This document shows positions 1 through 12,662 of a stretch of 64,000 nucleotides of DNA, in pieces. Within the stretch, counting starts at the first letter, position 1. Each line of letters opens with the position of its first letter. Origin of the DNA: JAUIAI01 sp963732405. Its GTDB lineage: Bacteria > Pseudomonadota > Gammaproteobacteria > Burkholderiales > Burkholderiaceae_E. The DNA is taken from NCBI GenBank assembly GCA_963732405.1, contig CAVSZG010000006.1, positions 1,068,084 through 1,132,083 of the forward strand, read 5' to 3'. The position numbers and the translations under genes were made by a program. The notes below the pieces were generated by a model. It worked only from the letters and a program-made list of their open reading frames with translations. It searched no databases and was not told the origin of the DNA.

Positions 1-478
1 CGAGCAGATGACTGTCTTTCACCGACTCCATCACCACATAGGAATGGGTCTGCTGCACGCCCGGCAGATTGGCGATGACGTCGCCCATCAGACCCCGGTA
101 TTCATCGATATCGCGGGTCCGGATCTTGAGCAGATAGTCGAAATCGCCAGCGATCATGTGACAGCACTGGACCTGGGGCACCTGACGTACCGCCTCATTG
201 AAGCGTTCGAGCGCGTCGGCCGTGGTGCGTGTCATCACCACCTGCACCATTGCGATATGCCCGGCCTCCAGTGCCGCCGGTTCCAGTTCGGCGTGATAGC
301 CGCGCACCACGCCGCGTGATTCCAGCTTGCGCACCCGATCGGCGCACGGTGTTTTGGAAAGGCCGACCCGTTCGGCCAGATCGACGATCGAAATCCGGCC
401 GTTGCGCTGAAGTTCGACCAGTATTCGCCGGTCGATCCGGTCCAGCGTGACGGAGGTGCCAGGTTTGGTCTTATTCAC
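1..478 (-). CDS. Lrp/AsnC-family transcriptional regulator (partial, likely PutR)
   Basis: Read on the reverse strand, the frame from a GTG at 478 gives an N-terminal winged HTH (LDRIDRRILVELQ, then DLAERVGLSKTPCADRVRKLE) and a C-terminal ligand-binding/oligomerisation domain ending in SYVVMESVKDSHLL. This is the normal layout of the roughly 155-residue Lrp/AsnC family. Only the last few codons are cut off by the window edge. The start is uncertain: GTG at 478 is chosen, but an in-frame TTG lies at 493, and neither has a clear ribosome site. The gene is divergent from putA, and in many proteobacteria an Lrp-type activator in that position (PutR) switches on putA in response to proline. That role is inferred from position and family, not shown by the sequence. 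Confidence 0.85.
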   Translation of the reverse strand, partial: MNKTKPGTSVTLDRIDRRILVELQRNGRISIVDLAERVGLSKTPCADRVRKLESRGVVRGYHAELEPAALEAGHIAMVQVVMTRTTADALERFNEAVRQVPQVQCCHMIAGDFDYLLKIRTRDIDEYRGLMGDVIANLPGVQQTHSYVVMESVKDSHLL

Positions 479-562
479 TGAAATATTGGTCAAACGTAGT
501 TAAAATGGCTGAATAAACTGATTATATAGGAATCAAAACTCTGGTGTTTTGGCTAATATGCA
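479..562. promoter_or_regulatory. Divergent promoter region between the Lrp-type regulator and putA
   Basis: This 84-base stretch is strikingly AT-rich against its surroundings, with runs such as TTAAAATGG and GATTATATAGG. It must hold the promoters of both divergent genes and probably the regulator's binding site. TATATA near 523 could be a -10 for putA. I could not assign a convincing -35 or an exact Lrp operator. Confidence 0.5.
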
Positions 563-3500
563 GTGATTATGCTTGATCAATTACGCCAAGATATCCGCCA
601 GGCACCACGGCGCCCGGAATCGATCGTCGTTCGAGAGCGCATGGATGAGGCCGGCCTGTCTCCGGCCGAACGCGCCGCCATCGTCGAGCAGGCCAGGCAA
701 TGGGTGGTGGCCCTCAGGGCGCACAGCCAGCCCGGCCTCATGGAAAGCCTGCTCGCCGAATACGGCTTGTCCGACGATGAAGGCCTGGCGCTCATGTGTC
801 TGGCCGAGGCGTATCTGCGCGTGCCCGACACGGCCAGCATCGATGCGCTGATCCGCGACAAGATCGGGTCTGGGCACTGGGCCCGCCATGCCGGCGCGGC
901 CAGTTCGATGCTGGTCAATGCCTCGACCTGGGGGCTGATGCTTCTCGGGCGAGATCTTTCGTGACCGGCCGACCCGGCAGGAAAACGCGCTGGCGATCGT
1001 CCAGGACCTGAGCCGCCGGTTCGGCGAACCCATGGTTCGAACCGGCGTGGGCATTGCGATGCGGGCCATGGGCCAGCAGTTCGTGCTCGGTCGCGATATC
1101 GATGAAGCCGTCAATCGCAGTCGCAAGGCGGTGGCCGACGGCTACCGGCATTCATTCGACATGCTGGGCGAGGCGGCACGCACCGCCGACGCAGCCCAAC
1201 GCTATGGCGATGCCTACAGCGGCGCCATCGCCCGGCTCGCCAAGGCGGCTGACGCGCGCGCCGATGTGTTCCAAAACCCGGGAATTTCGGTCAAGCTCTC
1301 GGCCCTGCATCCGCGTTATGAAAGCACGCAGCGCGATCGGGTTATGCGTGAACTCGTGCCCCGGCTCACCGATCTGGCCCGCCAGGCGCGTGATGCCAAC
1401 ATCGGATTCAACATCGATGCCGAAGAGGCGAACCGGCTCGATCTGTCACTCGACGTGGTTGAGGCCGTGCTGCGCGATCCTGCGTTGCGCGGCTGGGACG
1501 GCTTTGGCATCGTGGTTCAGGCCTATGCCAAGACCTGTCTGCCTGTGCTGCGCTGGTTCGATGCGCTGGTGCGCGACATCGGCTGTCGGGCCGCCGTGCG
1601 GCTGGTCAAGGGCGCGTACTGGGACAGCGAGATCAAACAGGCCCAGGTGCTCGGTCTGTCGGCGTTTCCGGTGTTCACCCGCAAAACGTCCACCGATGCG
1701 TCCTATCTGGCGGGCGCACGGTTTCTGCTGGCCCATGATGACGTGCTGTATCCGCAGTTCGCCAGTCACAATGCGCACAGCATCGCCGCCGTGGTCGGCA
1801 TGGCCACCAAGGCCAACCGCTTCGAGTTTCAACGCCTGCACGGCATGGGTGAAACCCTGCACGCGCTGGTCCTGGAACAGACTGGTCGGCTCTGCCGCAT
1901 CTATGCACCGGTCGGTCGTCACGAAGACCTGTTGGCCTATCTGGTGCGCCGAATGCTTGAGAACGGCGCCAACTCCTCATTCGTGAATCAGTTGCTTGAT
2001 CCGGGCGTGCCGCCCGAACAATTGGTTGCCGATCCGATCGGCCGGCTGCACGAAGCGCGAACCTTGGATAATCCGCGCATCCCGCTGCCGATCGCCCTGT
2101 TCGGCCAGGCCAGACGCAATTCGGCCGGTCTGGATATCAATCAGCCGGCCGATGCCGGGCAGCTCGACGAGGCCATGGCACCGTTTGCCCGGCAGCGCTG
2201 GCAGGCATCGCCCGAACCCTCTGCAGGGCTGGCCATCGGTGCGCCCACCACCGTCCTGAATCCGGCCGACCAGATCGATGAAGTTGGCGAGGTCCGCCCG
2301 CTCGAATCGTCCGCCGTGCCCGCACTCATCGCCCGCCTGCGGGCGGGGCAGCTTGCCTGGCAGCAGATGCCGGTGGACGATAGGGCGCAGCGTCTGGAGC
2401 GAATTGCCGATTGTTATGAAGCGAATCTGGGCGAGCTGGCCGCCTTGTTGACCCGCGAGGCCGGCAAGATCCGCCTGGATGCCGTGGCCGAAGTGCGCGA
2501 GGCGGTCGATTTCTGTCGCTACTATGCCGTCAGCGCACGTCAGGGCCTCGTGATGCCAACCGTCATGGCGCGTGGTGTGTTCGTGTGCATCTCGCCATGG
2601 AATTTCCCGCTGGCGATTTTTACCGGCCAGATCGTCGCCGCCCTGGTGGCGGGCAATGCCGTGGCCGCCAAGCCTGCCGAGCAGACGCCGTTGATCGCCG
2701 CGCGCGCGGTTGAATTGATGCATGAGGCTGGCATACCCACCGACGTGCTGGCCCTGGCGCCCGGCGCGGGCTCGGTACTCGGTGCAGCGCTGGTGGCGAG
2801 TCCGGATATTCACGGGGTGTGTTTCACCGGATCCACGGCGACCGCCACGTCGATCGACCGGGCGCTTGCGCAGGGCAATCCGCACGCGATTCTGATTGCC
2901 GAAACCGGCGGTATCAATGCGATGATCGTCGATTCGACGGCCCTGCTGGAAGCGGCCGTGCGCGATATCGTTCAGTCGGCGTTCCAGAGCGCCGGGCAGC
3001 GTTGTTCGGCTCTTCGCGTGTTGTTCGTCCAGCACGATATCGCCGATGAGCTGATTCACATGCTGGCCGGTGCCGCCGCCGAACTGTGCGTGGGCGATCC
3101 TCGGTCGGCTGCGGTCGATGTCGGCCCGGTGATCGATGATGCAGCAAAGGCGCGGATCAATCGCCACTGCCTGGCCATGCGCGCCGACGGTCGCCTGCTC
3201 TTTCAGGCCGGCACGCCGCCAGGCCCTCGCTATGTGGCGCCGGTTGCCTTCCGGCTCGACCATCTGGGCGAACTGACCGAAGAAATCTTCGGGCCGGTGC
3301 TGCACATCATCCGGTTCGCTGCCGATGAGATCGATGCCGTCATTGCCCGGATCAATGCCACGGGTTATGGGCTCACCTTCGGACTGCATTCGCGAATTGA
3401 CGCGCGGGTCCGGCACATCGCGTCGCGGATCCAGGCCGGCAACATCTATGTCAATCGCAACCAGATCGGTGCGGTGGTCGGCGTCCAGCCCTTTGGCGGG

Positions 3501-4325
3501 GAACGGCTGTCGGGCACCGGCCCCAAGGCCGGTGGGCCGCACTATCTGTCGGCCTTTGTGCGTCAGACAGAACCGACTGCCGCCATCGCTGCGCTCCCCG
3601 AGTCACCCGGGTCGATATCTGATCGCTTGCCAGCGGTCACCGATCTGTCCACGCTGGCGTCGCGATTGGCGCTGTTGGCCACGTCGGTTCGCCAGCCTGG
3701 GGCCATCGACCGGATCGCCCGCTTGCGCACCGCCTTGCCCTCGCTCGCGCAGCCGTGGCAGGCAGTGGCGATGCAGTGCTTCGGGCAGGCCGAGGCACTG
3801 ATGGCCGAACAGTTGCTGCCCGGACCCACGGGCGAAAGCAACCGCCTGAGCGTCTCGCCGCGCGGCGTCGGTCTGTGCCTGGGCACAGAAGCATCGTCCT
3901 CATCACCGGCCGCTTTGCTGTTCGGCCAGGCCATTCGGGCGCTGTCCATGGGTAATGCGGTCTGGCTCGCAGGCCCGGGGGCCGGGCGCGTCGCCGACAT
4001 CCTGATGCCTGCGCTGCAGTCGGCCGGCCTGCCAGCCGACTGGCTGATGACCCTCAGCGATGAAGCCGTGGCGCATCTGCTGGCCACCCCGCTGCCCCCG
4101 GGTGGGGGTTATGCGTTCGTGTGTCTGGAGGGCGATGACCCGAAATGGGGTAAATTGCGCTCAGCGCTTGCCCGGCGTAGCGGTATCCGGATTCCGCTGC
4201 TGGATGCGGATACGCCTCTGGCACGGTTTTCGCTGGAGCGGGTGGTGACCATCGACACCACGGCATCCGGGGGCAATGCGAGTTTGTTGACGATGGCGGG
4301 CGCCGAGGATTCAGTGTTGGGCTGA
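563..4325 (+). CDS. putA: Bifunctional proline dehydrogenase / delta-1-pyrroline-5-carboxylate dehydrogenase, with an apparent +1 frameshift
   Basis: PutA oxidises proline to glutamate: an FAD-dependent proline dehydrogenase passes P5C to an NAD-dependent dehydrogenase. The PRODH barrel is visible (RLVKGAYWDSEIKQAQ, then RKTSTDASYLAGARFLL). The aldehyde dehydrogenase part follows, with WNFPLAIFTGQI, the AETGG Glu and the catalytic Cys in SAGQRCSALRV near corrected residue 814. A degraded C-terminal ALDH-like domain completes about 1250 residues. There is no N-terminal ribbon-helix-helix domain, so this PutA is not its own repressor, which fits the divergent Lrp regulator. The frame breaks at 942-943. 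Dropping one T of GCTTCTC restores WGLMLSGEIFR and joins the first 127 or so codons to the rest. The start is GTG 563 or ATG 569. Confidence 0.93.
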
Positions 4326-4384
4326 TCCGATGCAGGTGCGACCGGGCGCAGAACAATGAATACGGGGAAATCGGGAGAAGACAG

Positions 4385-5308
<924 letters not shown>

Positions 5309-5309
5309 G

Positions 5310-6687
5310 ATGGCGAGCGCTCAGCCCGGCGGTGCGACTCCGCCACTTCCGGTGCCGGACGCCGGAACAGCAAAACAAGACCTTCTTGGCGCATCCCTGA
5401 AGGATGCCGCCATTGCCGGCCTGATCACGATCGGACTGGCGGTGTTTCTGATCGGCATCCGCACCGAGGCCGGTACCGCCGGACTCACGCTCGATTATCG
5501 CTGGGCGGCCGTGGTGATCGCGGGCGCGGTGGTGTTCGGTGGCCGGCTGCTGCTCAACCTGCTCTTCTGGAAGACCGATGCCAATCCCCTGGCCCGGTTG
5601 CGCGGTGGCAAGAAAGCCACCGTGTCGCGACCCGTTCCGTGGTTGGGCCGCGCGTTCAGCCTGGTGCTGCTGATCATCGCATTGACCTTGCCGATACTGC
5701 TGCCCCAGTTGTTGCCCGACAAGAACCGTTATGTACTCGACCTGGGCATCCTGATCCTGACCTATGTGATGCTGGGTTGGGGTCTGAACATCGTGGTGGG
5801 CCTTGCCGGCTTGCTCGACCTGGGTTATGTGGCCTTCTATGCAGTCGGCGCCTACAGTTACGCCTTGCTTGCGCTCAATTTTGATCTCTCGTTCTGGGTC
5901 TGTCTGCCGCTGGCAGGCATGCTCGCCGCCACGTGGGGCGTGGTGCTGGGTTTCCCGGTGCTGCGTCTGCGAGGCGATTACCTGGCCATCGTGACGCTCG
6001 CCTTTGGCGAGATCATCCGGGTGGTGCTGATCAACTGGCAGGAAGTCACCGGTGGGCCCAATGGCTTGTCGCGAATTCCCAGGCCCAGTTTCTTCGGTCT
6101 GCCCTTCGACCGGGGTGAAGGTGGTTTTGCCGAGTTTTTCGGTCTCGAATTTTCGACGATGCACCGGATCATCTTCCTTTACTACCTGATCCTGGCGCTG
6201 GCCCTGCTGACCTATTTCGTGACCAATCGTCTGCGTCGACTGCCCACCGGACGCGCGTGGGAGGCCTTGCGTGAGGATGAAATCGCCTGCCGCTCGCTGG
6301 GTATCAATACGACCACGACCAAGCTCACCGCATTCTCGATCGGCGCGATGTTCGGCGGGTTTGCCGGCGCATTCTTTGCCACCCGTCAGGGTTTCGTTTC
6401 GCCCGAGAAGCTTCACCTTCATCGAATCGGCGGTCATCCTGGCCATCGTCGTCCTGGGCGGTCTGGGTAGCCAGATCGGCGTGGTCATCGCGGCCATTGT
6501 CATGATCGGCGGCTTCGAGGTATTCCGCAATCTCGAGGAATACCGGATGCTGGTGTTCGGTCTGGCCATGGTCCTGATCATGATCTGGAAGCCCCGTGGC
6601 TTGATCTCGACCCGGATTCCGACTGTATTCCTGAAGGAGCGCAAGGCGGTCGATGCGTCCATGGTTTCGCAGGGGGAGGGACACTGA
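5310..6687 (+). CDS. livM: Branched-chain amino acid ABC transporter permease LivM, with an apparent +1 frameshift
   Basis: Second membrane subunit, about 458 residues once corrected. It has an N-terminal extension with extra hydrophobic segments (as in many proteobacterial LivM) and then the core (YVMLGWGLNIVVGLAGLLDLGYVAFYAVGAYSYALL written out runs 5758-5865; key pieces are GLNIVVGLAGLLDLG and RLRGDYLAIVTLAFGEI). The frame is lost at 6408-6409: CCCGAGAAGCTTC reads on to a premature stop near 6470, whereas removing one A gives the canonical SPESFTF and continues to 6687 through ILAIVVLGGLGSQIGVV. Its TGA overlaps the livG ATG. Because both halves are well conserved, I take the extra base as probable sequence error. 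Confidence 0.9.
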
Positions 6688-7562
6688 TGGCCGTCGCCCA
6701 AGCCGCGATGCAGGATGCAGCTCCCTTGCTGCACGTCGAACGGATGAGCATGCGATTTGGCGGCCTGGTCGCGATCGATGATCTGTCCTTCGAAGTGCGC
6801 CGCGGTGAAATCACCGCCCTCATCGGTCCCAACGGGGCGGGCAAGACCACCGTGTTCAACTGCATCACCGGCTTCTACAAACCCACGGTGGGGCGGCTCA
6901 CGCTCACCCATCCGGATGGCAGTTCGTTCCTGCTCGAGCGCATGCCCGATTTTGAGATCACCCGTGATGCACGGGTCGCCCGCACGTTCCAGAACATCCG
7001 GCTGTTCGGTGGCATGACCTTGCTCGAGAATCTGATGGTCGCCCAGCACACGCCGTTGATGCGAGCCTCGAAATTCACCATCGGCGGACTGTTCGGCATT
7101 GCCGAGTATCGCCGTGCCGAAAAGGAGGCGCTCGAACGCGCCAAATACTGGCTCGAGAAAATCAATCTGATCGATCGCGCGGACGATCCGGCGGCCGATC
7201 TGCCCTATGGCGATCAACGTCGACTCGAAATCGCCCGGGCGATGTGTACCCGGCCCGAACTGCTGTGCCTGGATGAACCGGCCGCCGGCCTGAATCCGCG
7301 GGAATCGGCCGCCCTCAATCAGTTGTTGCGCTCGATTCTCGCCGAAGACCAGGTGGCGGTATTGTTGATCGAGCATGACATGAGCGTGGTGATGGAAATC
7401 TCCGATCATGTGGTCGTCCTCGAATACGGCCGCAAGATCGCCGATGGTTCGCCCGAGGCCGTGCGACATGACAAGAAGGTGATTGCGGCCTATCTCGGGG
7501 TGGATGAAGAGGAAGAGTCGGCCGTGCTGGCCAGCCTGCCCGATGCCGGAGGCCGGCCATGA
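6687..7562 (+). CDS. livG: Branched-chain amino acid ABC transporter ATP-binding protein LivG
   Basis: Cytoplasmic ATPase of the Liv importer, 291 residues. Walker A is GPNGAGKTT (about residue 47). The Liv-specific segment ARTFQNIRLFGGMTLLENL follows, the signature region is DLPYGDQRRLEIARAM, and Walker B is LLCLDEPAAGLNP. The C-terminus has the LivG extension (VVVLEYGRKIADGSPEAV, then VIAAYLG). The gene overlaps both neighbours by 1-4 bases, so it is translationally coupled in the operon. The acidic tail after VIAAYLG is slightly longer than usual but not remarkable. Confidence 0.95.
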   Translation: MAVAQAAMQDAAPLLHVERMSMRFGGLVAIDDLSFEVRRGEITALIGPNGAGKTTVFNCITGFYKPTVGRLTLTHPDGSSFLLERMPDFEITRDARVARTFQNIRLFGGMTLLENLMVAQHTPLMRASKFTIGGLFGIAEYRRAEKEALERAKYWLEKINLIDRADDPAADLPYGDQRRLEIARAMCTRPELLCLDEPAAGLNPRESAALNQLLRSILAEDQVAVLLIEHDMSVVMEISDHVVVLEYGRKIADGSPEAVRHDKKVIAAYLGVDEEEESAVLASLPDAGGRP

Positions 7563-8290
7563 GTCAGACAGCGGCCATGCTCGATATCCGCGGCGTGCAT
7601 ACCTACTACGGCCGGATCGCCGCACTGCGCGGCGTTGATCTGACGGTTGGACAGGGTGAAATCGTCACGCTGATCGGCGCCAACGGCGCGGGTAAGTCCA
7701 CGCTGATGATGACCATCTGTGGCAATCCGCGGGCCCGCGAGGGGCATATCGTCTACGACGGTGTCGAGATCACCCAGATGCCCACCCACGAGATCATGCG
7801 GCTGGGCATTGCGCAGTCGCCCGAAGGTCGGCGGATCTTCGCCCGCATGACCGTACTCGAGAATCTGCAGATGGGCGCATCGGTGGCGCCCGAGGCCCAT
7901 TTTGCCGACGACCTGGACAAAGTCTTCGCCTTGTTTCCGCGACTCAAGGACAGACGCAACCAGCGCGGTGGTACCTTGTCGGGCGGCGAGCAACAGATGC
8001 TTGCGATCGGTCGGGCCTTGATGAGCCGTCCCCGATTGCTGCTGCTCGATGAACCCTCGCTGGGCCTGGCACCGCTGATCGTGCGCCAGATCTTCGATGC
8101 CGTGCGAAGGCTCAATACCGAAGAATCCCTGACCGTATTTCTGGTCGAGCAGAACGCTTATCACGCCCTGCGTCTGGCTCACCGGGCCTATGTCATGGTC
8201 AATGGCAATATCACGATGACAGGAACCGGTCAGGAGCTGCTGAGCAGCCCGGAGGTACGTGCAGCCTATCTCGAAGGCGGGGCTCACTGA
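7559..8290 (+). CDS. livF: Branched-chain amino acid ABC transporter ATP-binding protein LivF
   Basis: Second ATPase of the importer, 243 residues. Walker A is GANGAGKSTLMM, the LivF hallmark is AQSPEGRRIFARMTVLENL, the signature is TLSGGEQQMLAIGRALM, and Walker B is LLLLDEPSLGLAPLIV. The ATG overlaps the livG stop by four bases. LivF pairs with LivG on the LivHM membrane subunits. Confidence 0.95.
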   Translation: MSQTAAMLDIRGVHTYYGRIAALRGVDLTVGQGEIVTLIGANGAGKSTLMMTICGNPRAREGHIVYDGVEITQMPTHEIMRLGIAQSPEGRRIFARMTVLENLQMGASVAPEAHFADDLDKVFALFPRLKDRRNQRGGTLSGGEQQMLAIGRALMSRPRLLLLDEPSLGLAPLIVRQIFDAVRRLNTEESLTVFLVEQNAYHALRLAHRAYVMVNGNITMTGTGQELLSSPEVRAAYLEGGAH

Positions 8291-8332
8291 TGCCATGCGA
8301 CACGGGTCGATCAATGATGTGGGAGCCCTGAA

Positions 8333-8692
8333 TTGGACATGCTCTGGTCGAATGGATTCTGGTCGTTTTTCTTCCTGACCCTGCTCATCGGCGGCGGGGC
8401 GGCCTTCATGAGCGGGCGCGCCGTGGCCCGATCGTGGAAAAGTTTGCCCTTGTTGATCTTCTATTGTCTGCTGTTGGCGGCGGCGGTGCGTTTCCTGCAC
8501 TACGCCTTGCACGACAGCCAGTTGCTGTCGCCGGGTATGCTGCTCATCGATTTTGTGGTGATGCTGGTGGCGGGTGGAATCGGGTATCGGCTCACCCGCG
8601 TCAGGCAGATGGTTACGCAATACGACTGGCTCTATGAGCGGTCGGGTGTGTTCTGGTGGCGATCCCGTCAGGACGCACCAGTCAAGGGGTAG
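8333..8692 (+). CDS. Small DUF6867-type inner-membrane protein of the liv operon
   Basis: 119 residues with three or four hydrophobic stretches (FFFLTLLIGGGAAFMSG, LLIFYCLLLAAAVRFL, LIDFVVMLVAGGIGY) and an Arg/Trp-rich C-terminus. Proteins of this kind sit between livF and livK in many proteobacterial liv operons and are catalogued as DUF6867. No function is established; an accessory role in the transporter is a guess from position. A TTG at 8333 is preferred to the ATG at 8339 because GGGAG at 8321-8325 lies seven bases before it. Confidence 0.75.
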   Translation: MDMLWSNGFWSFFFLTLLIGGGAAFMSGRAVARSWKSLPLLIFYCLLLAAAVRFLHYALHDSQLLSPGMLLIDFVVMLVAGGIGYRLTRVRQMVTQYDWLYERSGVFWWRSRQDAPVKG

Positions 8693-8749
8693 GGTATGCA
8701 GACAGCTGCCCGAGATGGTTTTCGATCAACGAAAGGAGTCACGATAGAT

Positions 8750-9862
<1,113 letters not shown>

Positions 9863-9895
9863 TCAACGACGCACCGGCCTGGATGCAGGCCCCGA

Positions 9896-9920
9896 ACGGC
9901 CCGGTACTCCCGGGCCGTTT
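9896..9920 (+). terminator. Intrinsic terminator after livK
   Basis: A perfect 9-bp GC-rich stem (ACGGCCCGG at 9896-9904 pairing with CCGGGCCGT at 9910-9918) around the loop TACTC, followed by TTT. It lies 34 bases after the livK stop and closes the putA-liv transcription region before the opposite-strand recN. Confidence 0.75.
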
Positions 9921-9937
9921 GCCGTTTGCCGTTTGCC
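9914..9937. repeat. Short tandem repeat, GCCGTTT three times
   Basis: Immediately after the terminator stem the 7-base unit GCCGTTT is repeated three times and then continues as GCCGATT. It supplies spaced T-runs behind the hairpin. No other role is visible. Confidence 0.6.
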
Positions 9938-9994
9938 GATTGCCATGTCCGCTCCGTCTGTCGAGCCATAAGGGCCCGGCCGCCGGCGCGGGAC

Positions 9995-11720
9995 TCAGGC
10001 CGTCCGGCGCCGGCCCGGACGGGCCCGGGGCGCCGCCTGCGCACCCAGTTGGATCAGTTCCAGGGCATGCTGGCGGGTTGTGGCGGTAATGGTCGCCCCG
10101 CCCAGCATTCGGGCGATTTCATTCACACGTCCATCGTCGCCGAGTTGCTCGACCCGGCTGTTGATGCCACCCGCGGCACTGTCGGCGCGTGAAATCAGCA
10201 GGTGCCGATGGGCGCGTGCGGCAACCTGGGGCAGATGGGTCACGGCCAGAACCTGACGGGACTGCCCGAGTTCGCGCATCAGTCGGCCGATCGCATCGGC
10301 CACCGCACCGCCCACGCCCGTATCGGCTTCGTCGAAGATGAGCGTATCCACCGGATTGGCCTTTGCAGCGCAGACGGCAATGGCCAGGGAGACCCGTGAC
10401 AGTTCCCCGCCCGAGGCCACCCGGCCAAGGGGCCTGGGGCCCAGGCTTTCATGCCCGGCGAATCGGAATTCGATCTGGTCGACGCCGAAGGCAGCCGGTT
10501 CGCCCGCCTCGATGACGATCTCGAATCGTGCCGCGGCCATCCCGAGGCCGGCGAGCTGACCGTTGACTGCCTTGGCCAGCGTCGTGGCGGCCGTCCGGCG
10601 GGCAAGGCTCAGCGCCTGCGCGGCTTTTGCATATCGTTCGCCAGCCGCCTGCACCTGGCGCTGCAATTGCGCGATGTCCTGCGCGCCCTGCAGGGCGACC
10701 AGACGTTCGCCAATGGTCACTGCGCGGGCCGGCAGCTCATCGGGCTCGCAGCGCAGCTTGCGGGCCAACTCGAACATTGCGCTGACCCGGGCATCCACAT
10801 CGGCCAGGCGAGACGGATCCAGGTCCAGACGCTCGGCATAACTACCCAGTTCGGATGCCGCCTCAACGAGCTGGATCTGTGCCGACTCGAGCAGATCCAG
10901 TGCTGGATCGAGCGCAGGATCCAGACGGGCCCGCTGCCTCAGGCGGCTCAGCAATTGACCGATTCTGTCGCTGATCGATTCCTCGTCATCGGTCAACGCC
11001 GCCACTGTCGTTCGGGCGCTCGTCACCAGATCGACCCCGTTGGCCAGCCGCGTCTGTTCGGCACTGAGTTGCTGCCATTCGTCCGGCTTGGGTCCGATCG
11101 CCTCGATCTGGCCAAGTTGCCATTGCAGCTCGTCGCGTTCGGCCACCAGTTCGCCTTGTTCGGAACTGGCTCGCTCGAGCAGGCGCTGGGCGCTGCGCCA
11201 CTGATCCCAGGCCGAGCGCAACTCGCTCGCGAGACTGCCGGCCTGCGCGAAATCATCGAGCAGGCCGCGTTGCCCCTCGGTGCTGAGCAGTGACTGCGCG
11301 GCATGCTGGCCATGAATTTCAATGAGCTGGCCGCCCAGTTCGCGCAACTGGGTGGCCGTCACGGGCGACCCGTTGATGAATGCCTTGCTACGCCCGTCTG
11401 CCATGACCAGTCGGCGCAGGTGCAACTCGCCTGGTGTGTTGTGATGGCCAGACGCCTCGTCGGTCGCGTCCAGTTCATGCTCACGCAACCAGGCAAGCAC
11501 CTTGGGCGATGGCGAGAACGACGCGGATATTTCGGTTTGTCGGGCACCCTCGCGCACCATGGCGGCATCGGCGCGACTGCCCAGCACCAGGCCGAGCGCA
11601 TCGATCAGAATCGACTTGCCGGCGCCGGTTTCGCCCGAGAAGCGCACAAAAGCCTGATGCGAAGTCGATCTCGGCATGGTCGACGATGACGAAGTCGCGC
11701 AGGAACAGGGAGTCGAGCAT
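9995..11720 (-). CDS. recN: DNA repair protein RecN, with an apparent +1 frameshift
   Basis: SMC-like ATPase for double-strand break repair, about 574 residues once corrected. The N-terminus MLDSLFLRDFVIVDHAEIDF starts at 11720. Walker A GETGAGKSILIDALGLVLG follows, then QLIEIHGQHAAQSLL, the coiled-coil region, SRVSLAIAVC, Walker B TLIFDEADTGVGG, and VTHLPQVAARAHRHL. The start-proximal part and Walker A lie in different frames. Dropping one T of GCTTCTC on the coding strand (about 11637 on the plus strand) gives FCALSGETGAGKS; removing one A of the 11648-11651 run would also restore the frame. recN follows nadK by 12 bases, a common proteobacterial pairing. The break is probably a sequence error. 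Confidence 0.92.
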
Positions 11721-11732
11721 TGGGCTGTCCGA

Positions 11733-12662
11733 TCAGCGCTGACCGGAAACCGGCTTTGCGCCCGCTGCGGATGAACCCGAGGATTCACTGATGATCGGGA
11801 ACTCATGCCAGTACAGCTTGCTGCGCAGGGTGGCGAAGTAGGTATAGCCCTGGGGATGGAGGAACTCGACCGTGAGTGGCGAGCGGTCGACCAGGATGTC
11901 GTCCCCCGGATGCAGCTCTTCAAACACCTGCATGTCACAACTGACCCGCGGCTCACGGCATTCGACGATGCGGATCCGCACAGCCACATCATCGGGCAGG
12001 CAGATCGGACGATTGGACAGCGATTGCGGGGCGATCGGCACCATGACCAGACCGGCCAGGCGCGGATGCAGGATCGGGCCGTTGGCCGACAGTGCATAGG
12101 CCGTCGATCCGGTCGGTGTGGCGACGATCAGGCCATCGGCGCGTTGCGTGTACATATAGGTGTCGTCAACATGCACCTGCAATTCGATCATCCCGTAACG
12201 CGATGAGCGATTGATCACCACGTCGTTCATCGCGTGATCGTGCCAGATCAGCTCGCCATTGCGCAGGGCGCGTGCCGACAGCATTGTGCGATGTTCGGCA
12301 ATGAAGTGGCCATTCAGGATGGCATCGAGCGAGTCTTCCCAGGCGTCCACCGGAATATCGGTGATGAAACCGAGCCGGCCGTGGTTGATACCCACCAGCG
12401 GCACGCCGCAGCCCGCGAGCTGGCGGGCCAGACCCAGCATCGTGCCGTCGCCGCCGACCGCGATGGCCAGGTCGGCTTGTTCGCCGATCGAATCGATGCC
12501 GATCGTCTCGAAGTCGGATGCCGGCAGTTCGGCAGCCGTATCGGATTCGATCGCGACCTGGTGCCCGCGGTCGGCCAGAAACCGGGCGATCGCCGCCACC
12601 GTGCGGCTCACATTGGCAGACTGCCGGCGACCAACCAGCGCAATGCTCGAAAACGCCATCAT
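11733..12662 (-). CDS. nadK: NAD kinase
   Basis: Makes NADP from NAD and ATP in the cytoplasm; 309 residues. The family motifs are all present: GGDGTMLG (phosphate-binding), NHGRLGFITD, AMNDVVI, and the conserved TPTGSTAYALSANGPI. The start MMAFSSIALVGR at 12662 (or 12659) overlaps the stop of the upstream universal stress gene in a TGATG arrangement, indicating translational coupling. The longer open frame upstream overlaps that gene and lacks family similarity. recN follows. Confidence 0.95.
   Translation of the reverse strand: MMAFSSIALVGRRQSANVSRTVAAIARFLADRGHQVAIESDTAAELPASDFETIGIDSIGEQADLAIAVGGDGTMLGLARQLAGCGVPLVGINHGRLGFITDIPVDAWEDSLDAILNGHFIAEHRTMLSARALRNGELIWHDHAMNDVVINRSSRYGMIELQVHVDDTYMYTQRADGLIVATPTGSTAYALSANGPILHPRLAGLVMVPIAPQSLSNRPICLPDDVAVRIRIVECREPRVSCDMQVFEELHPGDDILVDRSPLTVEFLHPQGYTYFATLRSKLYWHEFPIISESSGSSAAGAKPVSGQR

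Noticed and set aside
1977..3542. 521-codon minus-strand frame opposite putA
   Set aside because: Shadow of putA; no independent start signal or similarity.
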